Below, one piece after another: positions 48,061 through 57,556 of a DNA stretch of 64,000 bases. The position numbers were made by a program, and so were the translations under genes. Each line of letters starts with the position of its first letter. Within the stretch, counting starts at the first letter, position 1. The stretch is from Bauldia litoralis (lineage in GTDB: Bacteria; Pseudomonadota; Alphaproteobacteria; Rhizobiales; Kaistiaceae). Location of the stretch: the NCBI RefSeq assembly GCF_900104485.1, contig NZ_FMXQ01000007.1, forward strand, positions 1 to 64,000, read 5' to 3'. The notes beneath the pieces were generated by a model. It saw only the letters and a program-made list of their open reading frames with translations. It did not search any database and was not told the origin of the DNA.

Positions 48061-48473
48061 GGTCACTCCGTTGCCCGGCCGGCGGAGGGAGACTGCCGCG
48101 GCCATCGCGATGGACGATTGACGCCGGGTGCACCGGCGCCGCTTGGGGGACTCAAATGGCGATCAACGATGTCGGAACCGTGGCATCGCTCGTCCTCCTT
48201 CGTGACATTTGCCGGCGAAAAGGGCCTTGCCCCCGCGAAAGCCGGGGGGATACCTGCGCCGGATGATCGCGCCTTGCGCGCCATCGCCGCAGATCGATGG
48301 ATGACAGGCGGTTCCTGCCCGGACTTCCTGTGCATCGGGGCCGTCGCTTCCCTCGTCACGCCGAAACGGAAATCGGATGCCCGTTTGGGAGTCGGCTCAT
48401 CGGAAAGTCGCTCGGCCACAAATCCGGGGTCAGACGCGCGATGGCTCTTGGTTGCCCCCGGTTCGGGCCGGAG
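48061..48473. other. 413-base gene-free region between RTX gene D and the AraC gene
   Basis: No gene seen. A small hairpin CCCCCG(CGAAAGC)CGGGGG at 48230-48248 resembles a short dispersed repeat. The stretch holds the RTX gene D promoter and the end of the AraC transcript. Confidence 0.4.
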
Positions 48474-49481
48474 TCAGCGTGTGGCCTCGACCCGCAAATG
48501 GCGCGGTGCCTGGCCGGTCCAGCGGCGAACGGCCCGCGTCAGCGACGCCTGGCGGGCATAGCCAAGCTCTTCGGACAGCGCGCTGAGGGCGCCGCCACCT
48601 GCAGCAAGACTGTCGAGGGCGCGGGATTTGCGAACTTCGTCGAGGAGAATCGTGAAGTTCGTGCCTTCGGCGTCGAGGCGGCGCTGGAGGGTACGGATGC
48701 TCATGCCGGCATAGGCGGCGAGCCGATCGACCGACGGTGTCCCGTCATCAAGCATCAGTCCGATGAGAATCCGGGCCGACCCGGATAGGGTCGGGTCGTC
48801 GCGCAGCGTCTTGAAACCTGGCGGAACCCGGCCACCCGTGCGATCGCGCGCCCGGGAAGGGAACGGCTTGTCGAGGATCGCCTCGCTGACGAAGACGCTT
48901 ACCGAGCGGCGTTCGGTCGGCACGAGTCGATCCCCGAACCAGACGCGAAGGTGTTCGAGGCCGAATTCGGGGTGCGGCACCATCTCGACGGTTCCCACGG
49001 GATCGGCCTCGCCGGTCATCCGGCACAGCGTTCTGGTCATCTCGGCGACATACTGATGAACCAGGTGCAGCGTCGTCGGGGGAAGGTCCATCGCGTAGAA
49101 CTGGCTGACGACGGCACCATTGACGGCAGGGTCGATCGTCAGATGCTCATGCGAGCAGAAAAAGGGGATCGCGGCCGAGATCCTCATCACCGCTTCACGC
49201 GGCGTCCGGGTGCCGAGCGCGACTTTTCCCAAAAGCAGCAATTCCAGCGCACTCGTCTCTGAGACGACACGGCAGCAGATGTCCGGGCCTTCAAGTTCGC
49301 TCGCCCGCCGAAGAAGGTCGAGGGCGGCGAGAAGGGGAATCGGTTGCATCGGGTCGCAGTAGGGCAGCGCCGGCAGGTCCACTTCGGCCGCCAGGCTATC
49401 GGGGCGGTGACCGTTCTGGTGAAGCCAGCGAAGAAGCGGCATGGCCGCGGCCGCCCGGATCATCGGCACGACTGAACTCAA
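48474..49481 (-). CDS. AraC-family transcriptional regulator
   Basis: The 335-residue regulator has an N-terminal ligand-sensing domain of the arabinose-binding (OruR/ArgR-like) type (residues about 20-200: LLRWLHQNGHRPDSLAAEVD onward). The C-terminal AraC HTH pair reads VDRLAAYAGMSIRTLQRRLD, then ALSALSEELGYARQASLTRA and VRRWTGQAPRHLR. I choose TTG 49481, which has GGAGGAAG 5 bases upstream. ATG 49463 is an alternative. It lies divergent, with 142 bases between it and the exported-protein cluster at 49624, so it probably controls that cluster. Confidence 0.85.
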   Translation of the reverse strand: MSSVVPMIRAAAAMPLLRWLHQNGHRPDSLAAEVDLPALPYCDPMQPIPLLAALDLLRRASELEGPDICCRVVSETSALELLLLGKVALGTRTPREAVMRISAAIPFFCSHEHLTIDPAVNGAVVSQFYAMDLPPTTLHLVHQYVAEMTRTLCRMTGEADPVGTVEMVPHPEFGLEHLRVWFGDRLVPTERRSVSVFVSEAILDKPFPSRARDRTGGRVPPGFKTLRDDPTLSGSARILIGLMLDDGTPSVDRLAAYAGMSIRTLQRRLDAEGTNFTILLDEVRKSRALDSLAAGGGALSALSEELGYARQASLTRAVRRWTGQAPRHLRVEATR

Positions 49482-49623
49482 GCGACTTCCTCCCCAGACA
49501 CCTTGCCATCTTCCATAGATTTTTTGGCACGCAAAGAGAAATCGGCCCGGCGAGGATGGCCTAAGAAATGCGGAACGACGCCACTTGATGCCGATCATCT
49601 CGTCGATTGCAGTGGGGAACTGA

Positions 49624-52599
49624 ATGAACGACGGTGTCAATTCCATTGTCGCAGACACGGCGACCCGTCTTCGCCGGGTCGGCGGAGCACGAGTGTTCCG
49701 GGCAGCCCCGAGCGGCCCCGCTGGTTCCACGGCCGGACCGCGCCGCCGCGGACTGCCGGCCGTCCGGCCAATGTGTCTTGTCGGTTTTGCGCTGGCGCTG
49801 AACGTTGCTGGCCTGGGGGCGAGCGCCTCGTTCGCTGACACCAGCACCGTCGATTCCGATGCGTTTCGGGCGATCGCCGAGGAAGCCTACGTCTACGCCT
49901 TTCCGATGATCGTCGCCTACAAGGTGCTCCACGACTACAACGTCGACACGGACTCCGGCGCCTACCTCGCGCCCTTCAACCAGATCGCCAACGAGGCGCG
50001 GGTCTACACGCCGAAGGACACGGCTGTCAGCACGCCCAACAGCGACACCCCATATTCCTTCGTCCAGCTCGACCTTCGGGCGGAGCCCATGGTGATCTGC
50101 CTGCCGGCGATCGAGCAGGATCGATATTACGACGTCCAGCTCACCGACATGTACACCAACAATCTCGGCTACATGGGCAGTCGCGCCACGGGCAATGGCG
50201 CGGGGTGCTATCTGGTGGCCGGGCCGGGCTGGTCGGGCGAAACGCCCGCACGTATCGGCGCAGTTTTCCAGAGCGACACGGATTTCGCCTTCACCATCTT
50301 TCGCACGCAGCTCTTCGACCCCGACGACATGCCCAATGTCGAAAAGGTCCAGGCGGGCTACAGGGTGGAGCCGCTCTCGTCATTCCTCGGCGTATCCGCC
50401 CCCGCAGCGGCGGCGCCCATCGATTGGCCGGCATTCAGCCCGGCGGCTTTCTCCACCGATTTTCCGTCATACCTGAACTTCCTGCTGCAGTTCGCGCCGG
50501 CCACGGCGCTGCCCGAGTCCGAAAAGGCGCTCCGGGCAAGGTTCGCCGGGATCGGCATTGGTCCGGGCGAGACCTTCGACGCGCAAACGCTGTCGTCGGA
50601 CAAGCAGGCCGCGCTCGCCGATGCGATCAAGGCGGCGACGGCGAAGATCGCGGCGACCGCCGGGAGCGTGGGAACCACCATCAACGGCTGGCAGATCGGC
50701 GCGGCCGCTGGCGACCGGGAATTCTTCGGCGGCGACTGGGCGCTGCGCGCCGCCGGATCGAAGCTCGGCATCTACGGCAACTCCTCAGAAGAGGCGGCCT
50801 ATCCGTTCACGCGCACGGACATCAACACCGTGCCGCTGGACGGTAGCCAGCATAATTACACGCTGACCTTTCCGCCCGGCGAGCTGCCGCCGGTCAACGC
50901 CTTCTGGTCGGTGACGATGTATGACGGGCAGACCCAGCTCCTCATCGACAACCCGATCAACCGCTACCTGATCAATTCGCCGATGCTGCCGGGACTGAAG
51001 ACGAACCCGGACGGTTCGCTGACGCTCCATATCCAGCATGAAAGCCCCGGCAAGGATCGTGAATCCAACTGGCTGCCGGCGCCGGCGGGGCCGATGTTCG
51101 TCGTCATGCGGCTCTACTGGCCGAAGGCTGAAGCGCCGTCGGTGCTGCCGCTTGGCAAGGGCAGTTGGGCGCCGCCCGGCATCGTACCGGTGACCAACGC
51201 CCGCGCACTGGACGCGACGCGACCCGGGGACAAGTCGCTGGAGACGGTGATCCGCACCGACCAGCGTTATGGCGGCGATCTGTTCTTCCAGGGCCCGCGC
51301 GGCTGGGCCTACTGGAACCTGCTAGAATACCCCAAGCCGATCCAGAATCCGAACCTCTGGCCGGATACCCAATCGACCTACTTCATCTCTCAATTCTCGC
51401 TGCCGGCCGGCGCCACGCTGACGATGCGAGGCGCTTACCCCCGGGCACGGTACTTCAAGTTCGCCCTTTACAAGGCCAGGGGCGGGACGTTTGTCTCGAC
51501 CGGCGAGGACATCGCGGGATGGGACATCGCTGCCGATCCAGGCTCGATCAATCCCTTCGTCGTCGGCAACGACCGCCTGGCCGAACCGCGCGACTATACG
51601 GTCAGCATTGTCGCCCGGGATGCACCGGAGAACGCAAGCGATCGCGCCGCGAATACGCTCTACGCCGGCAGCGGCGGCGGTGCTCTGCAGTTCGTCACGC
51701 GTATCTATCTCTCCGACGCCGGTAGCGACGGCGCCGGCTGGGCGCCGTGGGCGTCGGCGGTTCGCACGCGCGGGCTTCCCGATCTCGAACTGACGCTCGC
51801 CGATGGCACGCGCCTGGGCGGCGACGCTGCCGTCGCGGCAATCGCCAATCCCATCGCCGGCAACACGGCCCAGCCGTTCACGGCAGCGCAGTGGACGGCG
51901 CTGGTCAACGCCAAGGACAACGACCCCGCTCTCGACCCCGTCACAGCGCCGGCGCGCAAGGATGGAAAGTGGGAAAAATACTGGAACATCAAGTACTCGA
52001 TCCTCGGGTCGTTCAAGACTCCGGAGGAGCAGGCCAGGATCCCGTATGCCGGACCGATCGACGGCGGTGGCGATCCCGACACCAACTATCTCTTCGTCCA
52101 GTTGTCGCGGGCGTTCGGGCAGGTCTTCGTGACGCGCGGCAAGATGCCGACATTCCCGGACACTTATGCGGGCGCGGCCGGACTCGGGCTCGAGATTATG
52201 CCGCCGGCGCAGGCGCAATACTGGTCGATCGTCAGTTGCGAGGCAGCACCGTCGGGCCAGATCGTCGACGGATTGTCAGACATGCAGGTGCCGCTCGATG
52301 CCGACGGCAACTACACCATCGTCTACAGCCGCAAGGAAGATCGCCCGGCCAACGCGACCGCCGGGAACGGCGTCGCCTGGATCGAATGGAGCCCCCGCGG
52401 CGAGGGCCTCGATACACCGCAGAACCGCGACGACTTCGGCATGCTGATGATGCGCGTCATGGCGCCGAGCGACGACTGGGCCCAAAGCCCCGCCAACATC
52501 ACCAAGCCGGGGGAGGAGGAGCGCGTCATGGGGCCTTACTACCCGAAGGGTGCGTACACGACCAAAGCGGCCTTCGAGGCCCTGGGAGACAAGCCGTGA
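49624..52599 (+). CDS. double-length exported DUF1254/DUF1214 protein
   Basis: The 991-residue protein has a long, Arg-rich leader and then a hydrophobic signal (MCLVGFALALNVAGLGASAS, cleavage near FAD). Residues about 90-225 match DUF1254 (YVYAFPMIVAYKVLHDYNVD; STPNSDTPYSFVQLDLRAEP). Residues about 395-500 match DUF1214 (TLTFPPGELPPVNAFWSVTM, then MFVVMRLYWPKAEAP). The half after about residue 520 (LFFQGPRGWAYWNLLEYPKP; RYFKFALYKARGGTF) looks like a second related beta module, so the protein may be a duplicated or fused form. Typical DUF1254/1214 proteins are about 330-500 residues. Role unknown. It is first gene of a six-gene exported-protein run. Confidence 0.85.
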   Translation: MNDGVNSIVADTATRLRRVGGARVFRAAPSGPAGSTAGPRRRGLPAVRPMCLVGFALALNVAGLGASASFADTSTVDSDAFRAIAEEAYVYAFPMIVAYKVLHDYNVDTDSGAYLAPFNQIANEARVYTPKDTAVSTPNSDTPYSFVQLDLRAEPMVICLPAIEQDRYYDVQLTDMYTNNLGYMGSRATGNGAGCYLVAGPGWSGETPARIGAVFQSDTDFAFTIFRTQLFDPDDMPNVEKVQAGYRVEPLSSFLGVSAPAAAAPIDWPAFSPAAFSTDFPSYLNFLLQFAPATALPESEKALRARFAGIGIGPGETFDAQTLSSDKQAALADAIKAATAKIAATAGSVGTTINGWQIGAAAGDREFFGGDWALRAAGSKLGIYGNSSEEAAYPFTRTDINTVPLDGSQHNYTLTFPPGELPPVNAFWSVTMYDGQTQLLIDNPINRYLINSPMLPGLKTNPDGSLTLHIQHESPGKDRESNWLPAPAGPMFVVMRLYWPKAEAPSVLPLGKGSWAPPGIVPVTNARALDATRPGDKSLETVIRTDQRYGGDLFFQGPRGWAYWNLLEYPKPIQNPNLWPDTQSTYFISQFSLPAGATLTMRGAYPRARYFKFALYKARGGTFVSTGEDIAGWDIAADPGSINPFVVGNDRLAEPRDYTVSIVARDAPENASDRAANTLYAGSGGGALQFVTRIYLSDAGSDGAGWAPWASAVRTRGLPDLELTLADGTRLGGDAAVAAIANPIAGNTAQPFTAAQWTALVNAKDNDPALDPVTAPARKDGKWEKYWNIKYSILGSFKTPEEQARIPYAGPIDGGGDPDTNYLFVQLSRAFGQVFVTRGKMPTFPDTYAGAAGLGLEIMPPAQAQYWSIVSCEAAPSGQIVDGLSDMQVPLDADGNYTIVYSRKEDRPANATAGNGVAWIEWSPRGEGLDTPQNRDDFGMLMMRVMAPSDDWAQSPANITKPGEEERVMGPYYPKGAYTTKAAFEALGDKP

Positions 52600-52667
52600 C
52601 CCGGTGCGCATCCGCCAGGGAGCCGCGCATCCCGCCGAAGCTCGAACCGAATAGGGATATCCGACCG

Positions 52668-54248
52668 ATGAACACGAAGCCTGGACTCACGGCCCTGCTT
52701 GCCGGATTGGCCCTGTCTCTCTCGCTTGCCCAGGGCGCCGACGCTGCCGATTCAAACATCAGCGCCGCCAACGGGCCGATTCCCGGTGACGTCACGCTCT
52801 ATGCCGCCGAGCTTGCCTGCCAGAAGAAGATCCCGACGCCTGGCTACTACTCATCGCTGAACGGCGCAGAGATATCGGACTCCGAGCGCAGCGGCATGTT
52901 CCCGTGCGCGACGTTCACCGGTTCCTGGGATGGGCCGAACGCGGTCTACGCGTTCCGCAGCCTCGACGACTATCCCGGCATTTCCTACATCAACAATCGC
53001 CGACCCGGGGAGCTGTACATCGTCGGTGGGGAATTCCCGACGCCGGACGATCCGCGCCAGGTCGGGCCCTACATCGCCAAGGCCCACGCCACCACGGGCG
53101 CGCAGATCTGGCGCACATATTTCGACAATCTCAACGTCTCCGGCCGCTGGATCGCGAACGCCAATCTCAACATCCTGCCCGACGGCAACATCGCGTTTGC
53201 CTGGTCGCATTTCATCGCGCTGGTAGACGGCGATACCGGCGAGATCCTCAAGACGAACACGCTCCCGCCCGGCGACGCGCCACTCGAAGACGTCAACTTC
53301 AAGCACCTGACGATCGCGCCCGATGGCACCCTGATCCTGAAGGACCAGACACGACCGATCGGCTGCACGCTTCAAGGCACGATGGCAATCATCGCCTGCG
53401 CCCAGAAGGGCATGAAGATGCCGAACTCCGTGCTGGTCGCCGTCGATCCAGAGACGCTCGAGGTACTCGACTCGCTGCCCCTGCCGGGTCCCGCGCCGTC
53501 GCCGCATATCGTGACTCCCTACGGGCGACAGATCGCGATCTACATGGGCGTCGGCGATACCGCGCGACGCTACTTCTGGCACCCCATCCGGAAGAAGCTC
53601 ACCGCCGATGACAGTTGGGTCGTGCACCCGCTGGCGGAGGGTCAGGCAGCGTTGACCGCACCGACGATTGTCGGCGACTGGGTCGCGGTCCAGACCAACG
53701 GCCTTTTCAGCAACAAGAAGGCATCGAGCGTCGTGGTCATCCATCAGGACGACGCGACCCGGACCGAGACGATCTTTCCCTTCGGCGATCTGCCTTCCGG
53801 TGAATGGAGCTTCGCGCCACCGAAGAACGGGGCCGATCCGGAGAACAACCTGATCTACTCGGCCGACATGGGCATGAAGAAGGTCGCCGGGATCAGGATC
53901 GATCCGGAGACCGGTAAGCTCGAAACCGCCTTCGTCATCGACGACATCTCGAACACCTTCCAGCCCGTTTTCGGCCCGGCCGACAAACGCGTGCTGATGC
54001 TCACCAACATCAAGCTGCCCGCCGAAAGCGCGTCGATCATCGAGGCGGTGCAGACGTCGAAATACTCGGAGCAGCTCACCTGGCGCGATGCGGCAACGGG
54101 CAGGATTCTGGCGGAATCGGACTTCTTCGAGCCCCTGACCGTCAACTCGCTGACCCCGCCCGGCTATGGCGGGCGGGTCTACTTCCCGACCGCGATGGGC
54201 AAGGGCTTCTACGTTCTGCAGCCAATGCCGCAGCCCACGAACCAATGA
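52668..54248 (+). CDS. exported PQQ-like beta-propeller protein
   Basis: The 526-residue protein has a signal peptide (TALLAGLALSLSLAQGADAA). It has the repeating blade pattern of an outer-membrane/periplasmic propeller: NLNILPDGNIAFAWSHFIAL, LVDGDTGEILKTNTL, VDPETLEVLDSLPLP and IDPETGKLETAFVID. The VD/ID-P/G-E/D-T-G turn recurs as in PQQ-like repeats. There are no PQQ cofactor ligands that I can point to, so an enzymatic role is not implied. It starts at ATG 52668 with AGGGAT 10 bases upstream, 68 bases after the DUF1254 gene. Confidence 0.75.
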   Translation: MNTKPGLTALLAGLALSLSLAQGADAADSNISAANGPIPGDVTLYAAELACQKKIPTPGYYSSLNGAEISDSERSGMFPCATFTGSWDGPNAVYAFRSLDDYPGISYINNRRPGELYIVGGEFPTPDDPRQVGPYIAKAHATTGAQIWRTYFDNLNVSGRWIANANLNILPDGNIAFAWSHFIALVDGDTGEILKTNTLPPGDAPLEDVNFKHLTIAPDGTLILKDQTRPIGCTLQGTMAIIACAQKGMKMPNSVLVAVDPETLEVLDSLPLPGPAPSPHIVTPYGRQIAIYMGVGDTARRYFWHPIRKKLTADDSWVVHPLAEGQAALTAPTIVGDWVAVQTNGLFSNKKASSVVVIHQDDATRTETIFPFGDLPSGEWSFAPPKNGADPENNLIYSADMGMKKVAGIRIDPETGKLETAFVIDDISNTFQPVFGPADKRVLMLTNIKLPAESASIIEAVQTSKYSEQLTWRDAATGRILAESDFFEPLTVNSLTPPGYGGRVYFPTAMGKGFYVLQPMPQPTNQ

Positions 54249-54274
54249 AAAAACCACGCTTGGGAGAGTTCCGG

Positions 54275-54577
54275 ATGAAACGCCTGTCTTCTGTTTGGAC
54301 TGCCGCATTTGTGCTTTGCGCCGCATCGATATCCGCGGATGCCGAAGAGGTCGACATGGCCGCGATCGATTGCCAGGGGCTCCTGTCGATGTCGGCCGAG
54401 GAGGTCGTCGTCACCGGCGCCTGGATGTCCGGGTATTTCAACGGCAGGGCAGACAACACGGTCCTCGATACCGAGATGATGCCCGCTTACGGCGCCGCCC
54501 TCGGCGAGTATTGCGAGAACAACCCCGAAGCTCTGGTGATGCAGGCCGTCAAGACGCTCTTCGACGAGGCCGAGTAG
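54275..54577 (+). CDS. HdeA/HdeB-like periplasmic protein
   Basis: The 100-residue protein has a signal peptide (VWTAAFVLCAASISADA) and a mature region resembling HdeA/HdeB: IDCQGLLSMSAEEVVVTGAW, MSGYFNGRADNTVLDTEMMP, then EYCENNPEALVMQAVKTLFD. The two Cys (DC and YC) would form the family disulfide. HdeA/B are acid-activated periplasmic chaperones in enteric bacteria. I start at ATG 54275, which has GGGAGAG 6 bases upstream. Starting at 54245, where the frame overlaps the previous stop, would add ten residues. Confidence 0.78.
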   Translation: MKRLSSVWTAAFVLCAASISADAEEVDMAAIDCQGLLSMSAEEVVVTGAWMSGYFNGRADNTVLDTEMMPAYGAALGEYCENNPEALVMQAVKTLFDEAE

Positions 54578-54688
54578 CGCACGAAAACGCTGCGACAGGC
54601 GGTTCGGGGAGACGAAGGATCAGCAGGAGGTTTGTTTCCTGAGCCGGGTCGACCCGCACGATGCTCTCTTAAAAAATGGAGACAATTC

Positions 54689-55255
54689 ATGAGAAGCCGT
54701 ACTGAAAATCAGCCGACAAACAAAGCTCGTCGCGATCTGCTGACCGTCGCCGGACTGCTCGTTCTGGGGCTCGGGTCAGGAGTGAATCTGGCGATCGCCG
54801 AAGACGAACTCGAACCGATGTTCATGTTCGTTCACGTCTCCGACGACCTCGAGGCCGACCTTGCCAACAGGACCCTCCGTCTGGTGAACGTCAATCAGCA
54901 GGTCCTGTACTTTTCCGATCGCCCCCAGCGCCTGGCCGGGCATCTGAAGATGGCCGACTATCTCAATGAGTGGACCGCGGCCGAAGGCGCCGACAATTTC
55001 ACCGCCGATCCACCCAACGCGACGCTTTCGGTCTATGAGCCGGGACAACCCGATAACACGCTTGCCGTCGTGGAGATCTCGGATCCGGTCGTCGATGGCG
55101 ACGACCTGATCTACACCTACACGCTCCTTGACGGCACGATGCCGGCGGCTGGCGGCGCGACGACCTTGTTCATCGACCGGATCGGTATCGGGGGCGGCGT
55201 TGGCGTCGGCTATCACGGCGTCGGGGTCGGGCTCCGCGGGCCGGGGGTCCTCTAG
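54689..55255 (+). CDS. exported protein of unknown function with Gly-rich tail
   Basis: The 188-residue protein has a signal sequence of twin-arginine-like type (KARRDLLTVAGLLVLGLGSG, cleavage near AIAED). The body is all-beta and acidic: FMFVHVSDDLEADLANRTLR, LVNVNQQVLYFSDRPQRLAG, VYEPGQPDNTLAVVEISDPV. The end is IGGGVGVGYHGVGVGLRGPG. The RR near the signal hydrophobic core could direct Tat export. I do not recognise the family. GGAG 8 bases upstream of 54689 fits. Confidence 0.7.
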   Translation: MRSRTENQPTNKARRDLLTVAGLLVLGLGSGVNLAIAEDELEPMFMFVHVSDDLEADLANRTLRLVNVNQQVLYFSDRPQRLAGHLKMADYLNEWTAAEGADNFTADPPNATLSVYEPGQPDNTLAVVEISDPVVDGDDLIYTYTLLDGTMPAAGGATTLFIDRIGIGGGVGVGYHGVGVGLRGPGVL

Positions 55256-55408
55256 GAAACACGCCAGGAAACGTCGTGCGCGAGCAACCGCACGAGTGGG
55301 CGGCATCTTGTCCGCTGTCGCACGTCCTTCCCGGCGCTCAAGCAACGGCTCCGATCAGGAATCCAACTCGGACCCGAAACGCAACTCTTCAATTGGGAGA
55401 CCTAGCAT

Positions 55409-55699
55409 ATGTTCTTTGCACGCTTCATTGCGGCGGCGGCTTTGGCGCTGTCGCTGGCCACCACCGCCGCGGTAGCCGCGCCTACGGTGACGGGTGCCAA
55501 TCTGAATCTGCGGATCGGTCCCGGCTTGAACTACCGGGTCAACGTCGTCATCCCGGCCGGCTCTGCCGTCGAGGTCGTTAGCTGCGGCGGGACGTGGTGC
55601 ATTGTCGAATGGGCCGGGGCGACCGGATATGTCGACGGCAACTATCTGATGCAATCCGTCACGATCGTCGTTTCCCCACTGCTCACGCTACCCCGCTAG
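55409..55699 (+). CDS. small exported bacterial SH3-domain protein
   Basis: The 96-residue protein has a signal peptide (FIAAAALALSLATTAAVAAP) and one SH3_3 domain: TGANLNLRIGPGLNYRVNVV, then IPAGSAVEVVSCGGTWCIVE and WAGATGYVDGNYL. The domain may bind peptidoglycan or a partner protein. A hydrophobic end (TIVVSPLLTL) is unusual. GGGAG 10 bases upstream of ATG 55409 supports the start. It is the fifth gene in the exported-protein cluster. Confidence 0.85.
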   Translation: MFFARFIAAAALALSLATTAAVAAPTVTGANLNLRIGPGLNYRVNVVIPAGSAVEVVSCGGTWCIVEWAGATGYVDGNYLMQSVTIVVSPLLTLPR

Positions 55700-55788
55700 T
55701 CACGAGGCTGACTGCATCTGAACCGGTCCGACCCGGACAGCGGTTGCGCGCAGCCAGTCACCCCTTCCAGATTCCCAAGGAGCAACTG

Positions 55789-56901
55789 ATGAGGAAGTTA
55801 CTGAAATACGGCATCGCCCTGTCGTTCGGGGTAGCGTTTGCCGGCTCCGCGCAGGCGGATATCACAGTGGCCGTCGTCGGGCCGATGACCGGTCCCTACG
55901 GCGCATATGGCGCGCAGATGAAGACCGGCGCGGACCAATGGGCCGCGGATATCAACAAGGCCGGTGGCCTGCTCGGTCAGAAAGTCGTGGTGGACGTCCG
56001 CGATGACGGATGCGATCCCGAAAAAGCGGCGACGGTTGCCGGGGAATTGGCGGGCGAGAAGGTCGCGATCGTCATCGGCCATTTTTGCTCTGGGGCGTCG
56101 ATTCCCGCCTCCCGGGTCTACGCCACCGAGAACATTGTCCAGATTTCGCCGGCGTCGACCAATCCGAAGTTCACGGATGAGCGCCCCGGCGTCGGCGTCA
56201 TGCGTGTTGCCGGTCGCGACGACCAGCAAGGCCAGATCGCGGGCGAGTTCCTCGCCTGGCGCTTCAAGGATCAGAACGTCGCTGTCATCGACGATGGGAG
56301 TGCCTACGGCAAAGGTCTCGCAGACGAAACGCGCAGGTTCATGAACGAGGCCGGCAAGACCGAGGTTCTGAGCACGACCTATGAAAACGGTCAGACCGAT
56401 TTTTCCGAGTTGGTCAGCAAGCTCAAGACGGCCAATGCCGATGCAGTCTATGTCGGCGGCTACTTCCCAGAAGCTGCCCTGATCGTAAAAGCAATGCGCG
56501 AGCAGGGAATGAAGACCGTCCTCGTTTCCGGCGACACGTTCGCCGCCGACGCTTACTGGGACGCCGCCGGGGACGCGGCGGAGGGGACCCTGTTCACCTT
56601 CTCGCCCGACCCCCGCAGAGGTCCGGATGCGTCCTCTGTCGTCGCCGAGTTCAAGGCCGGCGGGGTCGATCCCGAGGGCTACGTACTCTTCGCCTATGGC
56701 GCACTTCAGGCCTGGGCTCAGGCTGTCGACAATGCTGACACGGTCGAGTTCGGGCCGGTGGTCGATGCCCTGCAGAAAGGAACGTTCCGCAGCGTCCTGG
56801 GAGATTTCCATTTCGACGACAAGGGAGACGTAAACCTGCCCAGTTTCGTCATTTACGAATGGAAAGACGGCGGCTACGACTACTACGTAGCGAGCCGATA
56901 G
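55789..56901 (+). CDS. LivK-like branched-chain amino acid-type binding protein
   Basis: The 370-residue protein has a signal peptide (LLKYGIALSFGVAFAGSAQA). The periplasmic-binding fold type I begins ITVAVVGPMTGPYGAYGAQM, then GADQWAADINKAGGLLGQKV. The hinge motif VIGHFCSGASIPASRVYATE is followed by SPASTNPKFTDERPGVGVMR. YGKGLADETRRFMNEAGKTE and GDFHFDDKGDVNLPSFVIYE follow. It is the LivK/BraC type that delivers branched-chain amino acids or other small molecules to an ABC transporter. No transporter genes adjoin it. AAGGAG 7 bases upstream of ATG 55789 fixes the start. It is last in the exported-protein cluster. Confidence 0.88.
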   Translation: MRKLLKYGIALSFGVAFAGSAQADITVAVVGPMTGPYGAYGAQMKTGADQWAADINKAGGLLGQKVVVDVRDDGCDPEKAATVAGELAGEKVAIVIGHFCSGASIPASRVYATENIVQISPASTNPKFTDERPGVGVMRVAGRDDQQGQIAGEFLAWRFKDQNVAVIDDGSAYGKGLADETRRFMNEAGKTEVLSTTYENGQTDFSELVSKLKTANADAVYVGGYFPEAALIVKAMREQGMKTVLVSGDTFAADAYWDAAGDAAEGTLFTFSPDPRRGPDASSVVAEFKAGGVDPEGYVLFAYGALQAWAQAVDNADTVEFGPVVDALQKGTFRSVLGDFHFDDKGDVNLPSFVIYEWKDGGYDYYVASR

Positions 56902-57277
56902 CCCGCAGTCCCGCAACGTTGTGGCGAACCCCGGTGGCAGCATCGGGGTCCGCAATCCTTCGCGGCGCGCAATCCGTGCGGCGGCCGTCGGCACCGACTG
57001 GCAGCTTTGGGTCGAAATGGGCGCGGAGCCGATCCCGCGCAAACCGGTGATCACCGCCAGCAGGTGACAACGCGCCGCAAGACTCCTTGCCCACCAAGTC
57101 GTGGGCGATCGGCGTCGAGCCGGGGCCGGGCGCCTTTGCTGTCGCTCCGTCGGAAGGAGCGACGTCGATCATCGGGACCGCGCGTCTGGTCAACGATTTG
57201 ATCTTTTAGCGGAAACAGTAGAACCCACTGCGCGCACGGAGGCGAGTGAAACGACCGACCCGGCAAAAACAGAGGGT
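56902..57277. other. gene-free region between the binding protein and tRNA-Gln
   Basis: No gene is seen. Short frames of Arg/Ser/Pro-rich composition are present on both strands and have no ribosome sites. The stretch contains the 3' flank of the LivK-like gene and of the minus-strand tRNA. Confidence 0.4.
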
Positions 57278-57351
57278 TGGCTGGGGAACTAGGATTCGAA
57301 CCTAGACTGGCGGAGTCAGAGTCCGCTGTCCTACCATTAGACGATTCCCCA
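57278..57351 (-). tRNA. tRNA-Gln(CTG)
   Basis: Read on the minus strand, the acceptor TGGGGAA pairs with TTCCCCA, the discriminator is G, and CCA is encoded (57278-57280). The D-loop contains AATGGTAGGAC. The anticodon stem-loop GCGGACTCTGACTCCGC carries CTG, which reads CAG codons. The T arm CTAGGTTCGAATCCTAG is perfect. Its 3' end points towards the exported-protein cluster. Confidence 0.97.
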
Positions 57352-57556
57352 ATCGGATCAGGCTGCCGGGAGCGCTCCCGATGTGGGAGTGACCCAGCCT
57401 CGTGCCGATCGTTGGCTATCCTATAGGCAGCCCCCCGAAACTCGTCAACCGTTGCGCTGCTTGCCAGTCTGCCGACACCTGTTAAACTTGTCGGTGAAAC
57501 AGAAACGTGGAGCCGCGCTGCCGCCTGTCGGCTGGCGCGCGGTCGCAGGCAATCGA

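Noticed and set aside
49613-57290. 9-base match TGGGGAACT just before the exported-protein cluster and at the tRNA-Gln 3' end, as possible island attachment sites
   Set aside because: Nine bases are expected by chance in 64 kb, there is no integrase and composition is not foreign, so integration is not supported.
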